A stretch of DNA of 33,049 nt from the NCBI GenBank assembly GCA_017510725.1, contig JAFWMD010000046.1, positions 1 through 33,049 on the forward strand. Direction: 5' to 3'. The position numbers and the translations under genes were made by a program. Below, piece after piece: positions 7,678 to 15,092 of the stretch. Positions within the stretch are counted from its first letter, which is position 1; the number at the start of each line of letters is the position of its first letter. This stretch comes from Mogibacterium sp. (GTDB lineage: Bacteria > Bacillota > Clostridia > Peptostreptococcales > Anaerovoracaceae). A model generated the notes under the pieces. That model was not told the origin of the DNA, did no database searches, and saw only the letters and a list, made by a program, of their open reading frames with translations.

Positions 7678-7884
7678 ATGTTCAATCCTAAATATAGATT
7701 CACTCATGACGAAGTGAGGATCATAGTTCTTGCTCTGGTAGAACTAAAGAACCAGCTCCTGGCTGAGGGCAGGTATCCAAAGCCGCCGGGATCTTCAAAG
7801 TCGTTTTATTTGGACTTGAAGCATAAACGCCCCCAAGAGATACCATGGTTTCTGCTCTCCAGGCACCCGACCTCATCTTCATGA
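7678..7884 (+). pseudogene. Truncated small conjugative-element ORF
   Basis: A clear ribosome site (GGAGG, 8 bases before ATG) starts a protein whose first 33 or so residues (FTHDEVRIIVLALVELKNQL) look like a real, helical small protein. From about residue 34 onward (after base 7775) the reading is simply the antisense of the neighbouring TOPRIM gene. The natural C-terminus has therefore been replaced at a junction near 7775. I do not know the family's function. Confidence 0.5.
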
Positions 7885-8524
7885 TAGTCGCGTACGAGAG
7901 CAGATCGATGGCACTCTCGAATACATGGATCGTGCTGCTGGCACAATTGATCCTGAAGGAATATCTCTTGTCTGAGCCTGCAGCATCACCCATCAATCGC
8001 TCATCATTTGTTGTACGGTAAAATGCATAAGCAGTGCTTCCTGCATCATCAAATCCAATGAATATGCAGTTATGATATGGCAATGACTCGTACAACAGGC
8101 CTTCGTTAATGCAGTCTCTGATAATGCTCTCATCTATTCCCCGTTCAGTAAGATATCTGATCACCTCAAGATTTGTATCTGCTTTTTCAGGCAATAGCAG
8201 TTTTCTTTCTCTATCATATTCTTCTTTTCTGCATTTTTTTGCGTCATCACAATGCAGAAAAGTGTCTCCTTCTGTTAGCACCTTCATCGCATCTATGAAC
8301 GTCATGCCTTTAACTTTGATCAGGTAATCAAGTGCAGAGTTACCTCCGAAGCCTCTGCTCCACCACATCCATTTGCCGTTGGATATTTTCAGGCTGTCGT
8401 GTTCTCTGGTGCAGTATGTGTTTCCTCTTAGGTGAACAAGTTCGGTTGGCTCATGCATCTGTAGATATGTCAAAAGGTCTACTGAGCGAGCTTGTTCTAT
8501 CTGCTCTTTTGTATAGTACGGCAT
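7721..8524 (-). pseudogene. DUF3991/TOPRIM protein of a conjugative element, 3'-truncated
   Basis: The N-terminus (MPYYTKEQIEQARSVDLLTY) and the SLKISNGKWMWWSRGFGG motif (about residues 44-61) are typical of DUF3991 proteins of Tn916-like and other integrative conjugative elements. These combine a primase-type zinc-less N-domain with a TOPRIM fold. The TOPRIM glutamate motif is present (HVFESAIDLL), but the sequence runs out after LKIPAALDTC, before the Asp-x-Asp metal motif. The last 16 or so residues are antisense to the small ORF at 7678. The start has GGAGG at 9-base spacing. It is probably inactive. Confidence 0.75.
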
Positions 8525-8541
8525 CTGAATAACCTCCTTCC

Positions 8542-8574
8542 AAATAAAAAAGCAGAAGCATCATTTGCTTCTGC
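8542..8574 (-). terminator. Minus-strand terminator upstream of the TOPRIM gene
   Basis: A perfect 9-bp stem GCAGAAGCA/TGCTTCTGC (8552-8574) is followed on the minus strand by TTTTTTATTT. It ends transcription from the zinc-ribbon ORF or acts as an attenuator for the TOPRIM gene. Confidence 0.75.
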
Positions 8575-8626
8575 CAGTTATAATCACTATTCTGCTGAAG
8601 TTCCTTCCAATCAGAAGGATTTGAGT

Positions 8627-9043
8627 TTATTTCCCTATTTTAAAATTACATTCTGGGCAACCATGACCATTCAAAATATGTTGCGCTTTAGGGTGCCAAA
8701 TGTTTCCACACTCTTTACATTTGCACTTAATACTCTCGCCAATTCCAGTATATTCTCCCATTACGTCAATTGTTGAGTTGACTTTTGAAATAAGCCAAAT
8801 AAATTCTGCTGTTGTATATTTAATGGCTGGGTTTAGTAAACTAAGCTGGTCAATTCGCAGATTATCCTCATCTGATAATTCTACGTCTCTATCAATTAAA
8901 ACCTTTTTCAATCGTTTCTTTTTTCTACATACTGGACACATACTATCTTGCCGCATCATCGTTCTTGGTCTGCTTTTCCATTCATATCCACATTCATTAC
9001 AATGAAACAAAATAGGATGTGTTATGTTTTTATATGGTTCCAT
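8627..9043 (-). CDS. Double zinc-ribbon (treble-clef-like) protein, probably a fragment
   Basis: A 138-aa protein with two Cys4 modules: CNECGYEW...CPVC near residues 14-40 and CKECGNIWH...CPEC near residues 106-132. The pattern resembles the repeated treble-clef domains found in mobile-element nuclease-like proteins, where such modules alternate with linker or nuclease domains. It is shorter than those proteins and stops soon after the second module, so it is probably truncated. I chose the Met at 9043, because upstream codons to 9094 overlap an unrelated plus-strand fragment. No catalytic motif is visible. Confidence 0.55.
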   Translation of the reverse strand: MEPYKNITHPILFHCNECGYEWKSRPRTMMRQDSMCPVCRKKKRLKKVLIDRDVELSDEDNLRIDQLSLLNPAIKYTTAEFIWLISKVNSTIDVMGEYTGIGESIKCKCKECGNIWHPKAQHILNGHGCPECNFKIGK

Positions 9044-9062
9044 TACAATAATAACATATGAT

Positions 9063-9194
9063 ATGCTTGAATTATTCGGAATTGATAGTGTCATTTTTAC
9101 GAAATTAGAAGAAGGCAGGTACAGTGTGGATTTCTGCCAACTTGGAACTTATGATCGAGTTTACAATACAAATGACGAGGACGACGATCTATAG
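9063..9194 (+). pseudogene. 43-aa ORF fragment, unknown family
   Basis: An acidic peptide (LFGIDSVIFTKLEEGRYSVD, then a tail ending NDEDDDL). The reading frame is open a short way upstream of the ATG and there is no ribosome site. It therefore looks like the C-terminal end of a gene whose body was lost at a junction near 9044. The next ORF starts 14 bases later in the same orientation. Confidence 0.35.
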
Positions 9195-9208
9195 CTGAGA
9201 GGTACACT

Positions 9209-9814
9209 ATGAAACATCTCGTGATGTCATCATTGGTGCTGGGTAAGCACTATACAGCAATAGAACTTGCTGAGATATAAAGATACAAAAGCCATCATGC
9301 CATAATAAAGGGAATCGTAACAGAACGCGACAATGATAATATTGTCCTTTTTGTTACGAAAGAAAAACAGTCTGGCGCAACGCCATATGAGGATAGGCTG
9401 GAAGGAAATATTCTTTATATGATGGGGCAAGAAGGCCACGGAACGGATAAGAGAATTGCTGACAATCTAGCCGAAAAAAAGGATAACTTTTACCTGTTCT
9501 TTAGAGAAAAGCACCATACTTCCTTCATATATTATGGAAAATGCGCACTTCTGTCAGCATCAATTAACACTGAAAAACCGAGCGAATTTGAGTTTCTTCT
9601 GTTAGAGCAAAACAATGAGTATGATGATGAAGAAGAAATAATCAATTACTTAGTAAATATTGATGTTGCATTTGATGATACAGTCACCCCGCCTATAATA
9701 GTGGAAGGAGCAAAAAAAGTATCCAAACACGTAAGGTATGAACGTAATCCTAAAAATAGAAAAGAAGCTATTAAGATTCATGGTTGCAGATGTCAAATAT
9801 GCGGATTTGACTAG
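9209..9814 (+). pseudogene. DUF3427-like/HNH endonuclease gene with an in-frame stop and truncated end
   Basis: One continuous 202-codon frame begins at ATG 9209 (GAGAGG before it) and is interrupted only by TAA at 9278-9280, after residue 23. On the far side the same frame reads RYKSHHAI and onward through a beta-rich domain (FVTKEKQ near residue 50, YLFFREKHHTSFIYYGKC at about residues 94-111). This resembles the DUF3427-type module fused to HNH nucleases. The C-terminus RNPKNRKEAIKIHGCRCQIC is the start of an HNH domain but stops at GFD, before the catalytic His motif. Both lesions make activity unlikely. Confidence 0.6.
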
Positions 9815-10034
9815 GCATTCTGTTCTGGACGCAAAAGACTTCTCAGAAGATAGAAGAAAAAGCACTAGTGAACTCAGCTTATCAAGACAAAGGCTGAACT
9901 CCTTGAAGTATGAGCCACTCTTCCAACTTGATATCAGAGTGTCCGGAATAAAAATGGCATATGAAAAACTGCAAAATGCTTTGAAGAAGGCTCAGCGAGA
10001 TAATTACAGCTATACACAGGGGAAGAAGGGTTGA
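9738..10034 (+). pseudogene. Unknown basic, helical gene fragment
   Basis: Beyond the HNH stop, another frame is open to 10034. The unique part (from about 9815) encodes about 73 residues, charged and helix-prone (DFSEDRRKSTSELSLSRQRL, then KMAYEKLQNALKKAQ). It has no ribosome site of its own and its first 25 codons overlap the HNH gene out of frame. It looks like the C-terminus of a lost gene. I recognise no family. The LysR gene starts 10 bases later. Confidence 0.3.
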
Positions 10035-10044
10035 TGGGGAAATT

Positions 10045-10929
10045 ATGACATTACAACAGATAAAATGTTTTCTTTCTGCCGCGGAAACGGGTTCGATCAG
10101 CGAGGCTGCCAAACGCTTATATATGGCGCAATCCAGCGTTTCAAGCGCAATTCGAGAATTGGAGAAGTATTGCGGTGTACAACTTCTTGAGCGCAATGCT
10201 AAGGGTGTGATTTTAACCGGCGCAGGAGAGGAACTTCTTTCGGAGTTGCTTGTTATTGATAAAAAGATGGACTTTATCAAAAACAAATACAGCACCCGCA
10301 ATAAAAGCGAAACTTTTTCTGTTGCGGCGCAACATCATATTTTTGGTCTGGATGGTTTTCTTTCCATCGCACAGCATGTGACAGCTGAAGAATACAAGCT
10401 TTGTTTTTTGGAATGCTCAAGCTCTGAAATTCTGGAAAATGTAGAATGCGGATTTGCTGATATCGGTGTTCTCTTCTTTTCGGAGCAACTCTCTAAGCAG
10501 GTGCTGCAGGAGATTAAGAACCACAATTTGCAGTACCATAGTTTAGGAAAAGAAAAAATACATGTTCATATGCACAAAGACCATCCTCTGGCAAAAAAAG
10601 AATCCGTTTCCGTAAACGACTTGAAGGCTTTCCCTTGCGTAACATACGATCGTATTCTGCGCGCTCAGCCCTTTAGCGGAGAGGTTATTGCCGAGTGTCC
10701 ACGAAAGATTGGAACAACGGATCGTGCTGCGACGTACAGTATGCTTTCGGCCTTGAATGCGGTTGTTACCGGAACGAGCTATGTTCCCGTTGCCGAACAG
10801 CAGCGCAATATCCTTGCCCGTCCGTTAGAAGATAGCTACACAATACAACTGGTATATGTTGTTCGCAAAGACTATGCGCTTACTGATTTGGTAAAGCTTT
10901 TTATAGATACTATTTCACCTTGCACCTAA
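10045..10929 (+). CDS. LysR-family regulator of the DUF3100/amidohydrolase cassette
   Basis: A 294-aa LysR-type protein. The N-terminal winged helix (MTLQQIKCFLSAAETGSISE, AAKRLYMAQSSVSSAIRELE, residues 1-45) is followed by a linker helix and a periplasmic-binding-like effector domain (about 90-290). GGGGAAATT precedes the ATG. It is transcribed in the same direction as the three genes after it, separated by a terminator and a 135-base gap. It is therefore probably the local regulator, acting on the gap at 10985-11063, though not divergent as most LysR genes are. The effector is unknown. Confidence 0.88.
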   Translation: MTLQQIKCFLSAAETGSISEAAKRLYMAQSSVSSAIRELEKYCGVQLLERNAKGVILTGAGEELLSELLVIDKKMDFIKNKYSTRNKSETFSVAAQHHIFGLDGFLSIAQHVTAEEYKLCFLECSSSEILENVECGFADIGVLFFSEQLSKQVLQEIKNHNLQYHSLGKEKIHVHMHKDHPLAKKESVSVNDLKAFPCVTYDRILRAQPFSGEVIAECPRKIGTTDRAATYSMLSALNAVVTGTSYVPVAEQQRNILARPLEDSYTIQLVYVVRKDYALTDLVKLFIDTISPCT

Positions 10930-10940
10930 CTATTTTATCG

Positions 10941-10984
10941 ATGGAGTCCATCTGTTTTTTCGATGGACTCCTATCGTTTTTTGT
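10941..10984 (+). terminator. Terminator after the LysR gene
   Basis: A perfect 10-bp stem GGAGTCCATC (10943-10952)/GATGGACTCC (10962-10971) with a T-rich loop, followed by TATCGTTTTTTG. Confidence 0.85.
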
Positions 10985-11063
10985 CGACTTCCGATATATA
11001 TATGGTTCATATATCATATAAGTACCTACAATAGTAAGAAAACTGAAAGGATGTGGACAAAAC

Positions 11064-11885
11064 ATGGAAAACAAAATCTCTCCCATCAAGCGGTATGGGA
11101 AACTGGTCTTGATTGCCCTTATCATCGCGGTTATTGCCGATATGATTGGCGCCATCAAGATCGACATCGGCATTGGTACTCTGGTTATTTTCCCCTTGGT
11201 TATTGCTACCATTATTGGTGGCGTGATGGGTCCCGACCTTCTGAAGCTTTTCAAGTCCTCCGAGTGTCAGGATGCAGGTGACCTTGTTCTCGTAGTCATC
11301 GCCCCCTTCATGGCCCGTATGGGTGTCTCCGCTGGTGGCAATCTGCCCAAGCTGCTGGATGCAGGCCCTGCCCTGCTGCTGCAGGAACTGGGCAACCTCG
11401 GTACGATCTTCCTTTCTCTCCCTCTGGCGCTCCTGCTTGGTCTCGGTCTGGAGTCCATCGGTGCAACCTACTCCATCAACCGTGACGGCAACCTCGCCCT
11501 GTCTACCGACTATTGGGGCCCCGACGCTCCCGAAACGAAGGGCACTTTCTCCGTTTACATTGTCGGCTCTATCATCGGCACCGTGTTTTTGGGTGTGTTT
11601 GTCAGTTTGATTGCTTCTTTTAATCTGTTCCATCCCTATGCCCTCGGTATGGCCTGCGGTGTTGGCAGTGGCTCTATGATGGCTGCCGGTGCTGCGACTC
11701 TCGGTGAGATGTATCCCGAATTTGCTGAGGATATTCTGCTCTATGCCAGTACCAGTGATACGCTGACCGGTATTGACGGCATTTATTTGGGAACCTTCAT
11801 CGGCATTCCCCTGACTACTTGGCTCTATAAGAAGCTGCAGCCCATTCTTGGTCGCGGCAAGAAGCAGGCAAAGGAGGAACAGTAA
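11064..11885 (+). CDS. DUF3100 membrane protein (putative transporter subunit)
   Basis: A 273-aa polytopic protein with about seven hydrophobic segments, among them LVLIALIIAVIADMIGAI (15-32), a helix near 40-56, LGTIFLSLPLALLLGLGL (112-129) and a long one near 165-190. Sequence and length match DUF3100, a family with no proven substrate. A glycine-rich, conserved-looking stretch (MACGVGSGSMMAAGAATLGE, about 198-217) resembles re-entrant or pore regions of secondary carriers. The stop overlaps the next ATG by one base, so the two are translated together and probably form a two-subunit carrier. Proline codons are mostly CCC, unlike flanking genes. Confidence 0.8.
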   Translation: MENKISPIKRYGKLVLIALIIAVIADMIGAIKIDIGIGTLVIFPLVIATIIGGVMGPDLLKLFKSSECQDAGDLVLVVIAPFMARMGVSAGGNLPKLLDAGPALLLQELGNLGTIFLSLPLALLLGLGLESIGATYSINRDGNLALSTDYWGPDAPETKGTFSVYIVGSIIGTVFLGVFVSLIASFNLFHPYALGMACGVGSGSMMAAGAATLGEMYPEFAEDILLYASTSDTLTGIDGIYLGTFIGIPLTTWLYKKLQPILGRGKKQAKEEQ

Positions 11886-12349
11886 TGAGTTTTAAAGATT
11901 TCTTCGTCAACCGTCTCGGTTTGATGCTCGTCGTTTGGGTTATGGTCATCGTCGCTAACGTTGTCGGTTACGGTGTTACCATCGGCCAGGCCGCTGCCGG
12001 CTCGGCTCTTCTGTGCGCTATCGGTCTGATTGGTCTGCTGATTGGTAAGTTTGTCAGTCGCTGGGTTAAGCTTCCCTCCATGATTTTCGTTGCTCTGACC
12101 GGCGCTCTGCTGGCTTGCCCCCTCTCCCCCATCAGCTCCACCGTTATGACTCTCGCCAACTATTCCAGCTTCATGGCCCCTACGGCTGCGCTTGGTGCCT
12201 TTGCCGGTATTGCAATCGGTAAGGACTTCAAGGATTTTGCCAAGGCTGGTTGGAAGTATATCATTATCACCATCTTCGTTATCGCCGGTACCTTCTTCTT
12301 CTCCGCTCTGGTTGCAGACATCGTTCTGAAGGTCACCGGCCAGATTTAA
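11885..12349 (+). CDS. Small polytopic membrane partner of DUF3100
   Basis: A 154-aa protein with four or five predicted helices (LMLVVWVMVIVANVVGYG at 13-30; SALLCAIGLIGLLIGKF at 40-56; then about 65-80, 95-110 and 125-148). It starts inside the stop of DUF3100 (TAATG) with AAGGAGG nine bases upstream. I cannot name a Pfam family. Strict coupling to DUF3100 and cassette context suggest the second subunit of one transporter. It shares the CCC-rich codon use. Confidence 0.75.
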   Translation: MSFKDFFVNRLGLMLVVWVMVIVANVVGYGVTIGQAAAGSALLCAIGLIGLLIGKFVSRWVKLPSMIFVALTGALLACPLSPISSTVMTLANYSSFMAPTAALGAFAGIAIGKDFKDFAKAGWKYIIITIFVIAGTFFFSALVADIVLKVTGQI

Positions 12350-12365
12350 GAACAGGAGGCTTCCC

Positions 12366-13703
12366 ATGAAAACTTGTGATATTCTGGTAAAAAACTGCCG
12401 TGTTCTGAATGCGGATATGAGCATCTCGGATGAGTGTTCCGTGGTGATTGACCAGTCTTGGATCAAGGAGATCGGCGCAACTGTCGATTTGGAAGCCGCT
12501 TACAACGCTGCAACCGTTCTCGACGGCAAGGACAAGCTGCTGATGCCGGGCTTTGTCGATGGTCATATGCACACCTGCCAGCAGCTTCTGCGCGGCCGCG
12601 TGGCAGACGAGTATCCCATGGTCTGGACCCGTTTTCTGGTTCCCTTTGAGAGCAATCTCAACCCAGAAGACTCTTATGTCAGCGCAAAAATGGCCTGCTT
12701 GGAAATGATAAAGAGTGGTACGACCTCTTTCGCTGACTCTGGCGGCGTACATATGCACCGCGTAGCAGATGCCGTTGTGGAGTCGGGTATGCGTGCCGCA
12801 ATCGCCAAGTCCACCATGGATATGGGCAATGCGATCACCGGGGCGATGAAAGAAACCGCAGACGAAGCTATTGCCCGCACGATTGAGCTGTACGATGGCT
12901 ATCAAAGTGCTGGCGATGGCCGCATTGATATTTTCTTCGCCCTTCGTCAGATTATGACCTGTTCTGAGCGCCTTATGCGTATGGTCGCTGAAAATGCAGC
13001 AGAGCGAAATACTGGCATCCATATGCACCTTTGTGAGCACCGTGACGAGGTTAGTTACTGCCTGCAGAACTATCAGAAGCGTCCGGCGGAGGTACTGAAT
13101 GATATGGGTGTTCTGGGTCCCCACCTGCTGACGGCGCATAACGTCATGCTGACAGATAACGATATCCAACTGCTCGCAGAGAAGCAGGTCAAGCTTATCC
13201 ATTGTCCCAGAGGAAATCTGAGCAATCACGGCTTCCCCAAAACGCCACGCATTCTGCAGGCCGGCTGTAGCGTTGGCCTCGCCTCCGACGGCAGCGCTTT
13301 CAACGGCGTGGATTTGTTTGACGAGATGAAAGTCCTGCGCTATGCAATGATCGGCTATTGGGGCCTGTCTGCATTTGATCCTGTTGCTATGCCCTGTGCC
13401 ACTCTTTTGAAGATGGCAACGCAGGGTGGCGCAAATGCCCTTGGTCACGGCGACATTTTGGGCACCGTGGAAGTTGGCAAAAAGGCCGATGTAATTCTTG
13501 TCAATCTGAACCAGCCGCACTTCTTGCCCTCTCAGGTTCTCCTCAATACGTTGGTTGACTGCGGCAGTGGCCGTGATGTCACCGATTCTATTATTAACGG
13601 TAAACTGGTAATGAAGAACCGCGAAGTGCTCACCATGGACGAAGAACAGGTTATGTTCGAAGCCAAGGAGCATATGGAGCAGATTATCAAACGCGCATTC
13701 TAA
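12366..13703 (+). CDS. Metal-dependent amidohydrolase/deaminase of the TRZ/ATZ (MtaD-like) group
   Basis: A 445-aa cytosolic hydrolase. Metal ligands are visible: His67-x-His69 (VDGHMHT), His221 with Glu224 (HMHLCEH), His258 (LTAHNVM) and Asp308 (ASDGS). The family includes deaminases of S-adenosylhomocysteine, methylthioadenosine, guanine and triazines, plus chlorohydrolases. HxxE after the third ligand and LTAH-N favour a deaminase of a purine-like or other N-heterocycle, but the substrate cannot be read from sequence. AGGAGG precedes ATG 12366, 16 bases after the membrane pair, implying uptake and deamination of one compound. Two strong terminators follow. Confidence 0.85.
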   Translation: MKTCDILVKNCRVLNADMSISDECSVVIDQSWIKEIGATVDLEAAYNAATVLDGKDKLLMPGFVDGHMHTCQQLLRGRVADEYPMVWTRFLVPFESNLNPEDSYVSAKMACLEMIKSGTTSFADSGGVHMHRVADAVVESGMRAAIAKSTMDMGNAITGAMKETADEAIARTIELYDGYQSAGDGRIDIFFALRQIMTCSERLMRMVAENAAERNTGIHMHLCEHRDEVSYCLQNYQKRPAEVLNDMGVLGPHLLTAHNVMLTDNDIQLLAEKQVKLIHCPRGNLSNHGFPKTPRILQAGCSVGLASDGSAFNGVDLFDEMKVLRYAMIGYWGLSAFDPVAMPCATLLKMATQGGANALGHGDILGTVEVGKKADVILVNLNQPHFLPSQVLLNTLVDCGSGRDVTDSIINGKLVMKNREVLTMDEEQVMFEAKEHMEQIIKRAF

Positions 13704-13740
13704 GCTTCTCTCCCTTTCTTACATATTTGCAAAACGCACA

Positions 13741-13768
13741 AAGAGGGCGCCAATCGGCGCCCTCTTCC
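13741..13768 (+). terminator. First terminator after the amidohydrolase
   Basis: A perfect 11-bp stem AAGAGGGCGCC/GGCGCCCTCTT with an AATC loop, followed by CCCTTCTCC. Confidence 0.85.
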
Positions 13769-13794
13769 CTTCTCCTCTCCCCTGCCCCAACACA

Positions 13795-13836
13795 ATCAAA
13801 AAAGGCTGGAGATTTCTCTCCAGCCTTTCTTCTTTA
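13795..13836 (+). terminator. Second, bidirectional terminator
   Basis: A perfect 12-bp stem AAAGGCTGGAGA (13801-13812)/TCTCCAGCCTTT (13817-13828) with a TTTC loop. T-rich sequence follows on the plus strand and six A precede it, so it can also stop the minus-strand AP2 fragment. Confidence 0.85.
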
Positions 13837-13881
13837 CGTCCAATCCTCAGCGACCGCCTGACACAGCAATCATTTTAAGCA

Positions 13882-14145
13882 TTAAGCTTTGCACTTCTTC
13901 GAGTATTTCGATACGAACTTTTCGGGATCTTTCTTTAAGTCTGCTTCAGCCAGCTGCCTTGCGGTTATTGCTTGTTGCAGTTCTTCAAAGCGTCCCAGCG
14001 TATACCGTACGCCGTGATAAGCGATTTTTGCCTCCCATTTTCCGCTACAGTAATTCACGCCGGTATAACCGGTTTTGTTGTCGCTTCGCTTTGCCGCTGT
14101 TGTCGGCGTATTATTTACTACCCACTCGGATTGGGAAAATGACAA
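13882..14145 (-). pseudogene. AP2-type DNA-binding domain fragment
   Basis: Residues about 22-70 (KTGYTGVNYCSGKWEAKIAY, then YTLGRFEELQQAITARQLAE) match the bacterial AP2/ERF-like DNA-binding domain found in HNH homing endonucleases and some tyrosine integrases. The only possible start is a TTG at 14145, directly after an in-frame TAG and without a ribosome site. The part before the domain (RSDNKTGYTG) looks like the tail of a linker. It is therefore probably the C-terminal remnant of a homing-endonuclease-like gene. The tail is Lys-rich. Confidence 0.65.
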
Positions 14146-14327
14146 CTATTTTTCCAAAGGCATATATTTCACTACGCCTTGATGGATTGGACAATTTCTA
14201 TTAAAAACGTATCTGGACTTATTAAAAACAAAATACAAAATAATGAAACGGATTCCGGAAGATGTGCTTGAAGTTTAGTGGTTCACGAATGGATTTAGTG
14301 AATCGGTCGTAGATAGTGGATTCTAAA

Positions 14328-14364
14328 AGCGAGATGTCCCAAAAATCGGACGCTCGTTTTTTTT
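14328..14364 (+). terminator. Terminator before the SOS-box promoter
   Basis: An imperfect stem (CGAG plus GTCC pairing with GGAC and CTCG) ends in eight T. No gene is visible between 14146 and this point on the plus strand, so it marks the end of a lost transcript. Confidence 0.65.
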
Positions 14365-14377
14365 CTTACAAAAAAAC

Positions 14378-14406
14378 TTGAACATATGTTCTGGTATTTT
14401 TATAAT
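14378..14406 (+). promoter_or_regulatory. Consensus promoter of the SOS-box operon
   Basis: TTGAAC (14378-14383), exactly 17 bases, TATAAT (14401-14406). The start of transcription should be near 14413, giving a leader of about 50 bases before ATG 14466. Confidence 0.85.
14380..14391 (+). promoter_or_regulatory. LexA-type SOS box
   Basis: GAACATATGTTC is a perfect palindrome and matches the Gram-positive DinR/LexA operator (GAAC-N4-GTTC). It overlaps the end of the -35 element and the spacer, the right place for repression by LexA. Confidence 0.8.
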
Positions 14407-14465
14407 TACCTCATCAGATGAAAGAGCGTCTGGCGTGGTATATAGATTCAAGGAGGCGGAGGATC

Positions 14466-14756
14466 ATGGCACAAACTGTAGACGTGGTCGCGATCTTCGA
14501 CAGAATGTTAAGAGAGCCTAAGCCAGTCAGATTCAAGATCTATGATAGCGGGCACTGGAAGTCCGTAAATGTTGAAAGGATACTCAATATCGAATGGATG
14601 CGGCTGGATGGGAAAGTACAGATTGTATATAGCTGTGAATCTAGAAGCTGCAACGGAAAGATGATCAACTACAGGTTAAAGTACATACATCAGGATATCC
14701 GTTGGGAGATGGAAATGGATAGTCCGGGGAGGACTACCAAGCGGAAAACCTCTTGA
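14466..14756 (+). CDS. Small SOS-box-controlled protein (96 aa)
   Basis: AAGGAGG and a second GGAGG directly precede ATG 14466; an earlier in-frame ATG at 14418 lacks one. The 96-aa protein is soluble and beta-rich: an N-terminal helix (VDVVAIFDRMLREPKPVRF), then strands ending in NYRLKYIHQDIRWEME. The general pattern (P-x-R-F near residue 20, a mid-protein Cys, then Y-x-L-K-Y and a final Trp) reminds me of the small proteins that accompany SOS-induced Y-family polymerase genes in Clostridia. That is from memory and unverified, and no polymerase is present here. DNA-damage induction is inferred from the SOS box. Confidence 0.65.
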   Translation: MAQTVDVVAIFDRMLREPKPVRFKIYDSGHWKSVNVERILNIEWMRLDGKVQIVYSCESRSCNGKMINYRLKYIHQDIRWEMEMDSPGRTTKRKTS

Positions 14757-14910
14757 TAAACTTCATAAAACACACGCTAAAGAAAGTTTTGTGCGAACTG
14801 CACCATAGTTACATGCTGGGATGATACGGGGCCTTTTCCCTTGTTCCATACACCCTGGCACAAGGACGGAAGGGGTATGCGCACAGGATCGTTCATAAGG
14901 GAGGAAGAAA

Positions 14911-15057
14911 ATGGCAGAGAGCCTGGAAAAAAGAATAGACAGATTGTGCAAGCTTGTTGGGAGGACTCCAGATGAGTTGCAGCGGAGTGGCGAATGGGTC
15001 CTCGGGCTTGCAGGTGATGTTTGCAGGGATACTTCGTTATATGCAGATGATCTGTAA
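14911..15057 (+). CDS. 48-aa acidic protein, unknown
   Basis: GGGAGGAAGAAA precedes ATG 14911. It encodes a soluble peptide (MAESLEKRIDRLCKLVGRTP, then DELQRSGEWVLGLAGDVCRD) with a helical start and two Cys. It lies 154 bases after the SOS-box gene in the same direction, and no clear terminator separates them, so it may share that transcript. The gap holds a short inverted repeat (CCTTGT/ACAAGG) but no recognisable gene. It could be the N-terminal remnant of a longer protein. Confidence 0.5.
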   Translation: MAESLEKRIDRLCKLVGRTPDELQRSGEWVLGLAGDVCRDTSLYADDL

Positions 15058-15092
15058 GATAGAACTGTCAAAAAAAGTAGGATGGCCGTTGC

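Noticed and set aside
11007-11633. Minus-strand ORFs opposite DUF3100
   Set aside because: Low-complexity Asn/Gln/Asp-rich shadows of a hydrophobic gene.
12333-13673. Very long minus-strand ORF (446 codons) opposite the amidohydrolase
   Set aside because: It is a shadow of a gene with clear metal-binding motifs, favoured by the codon bias; it has no recognisable domain.
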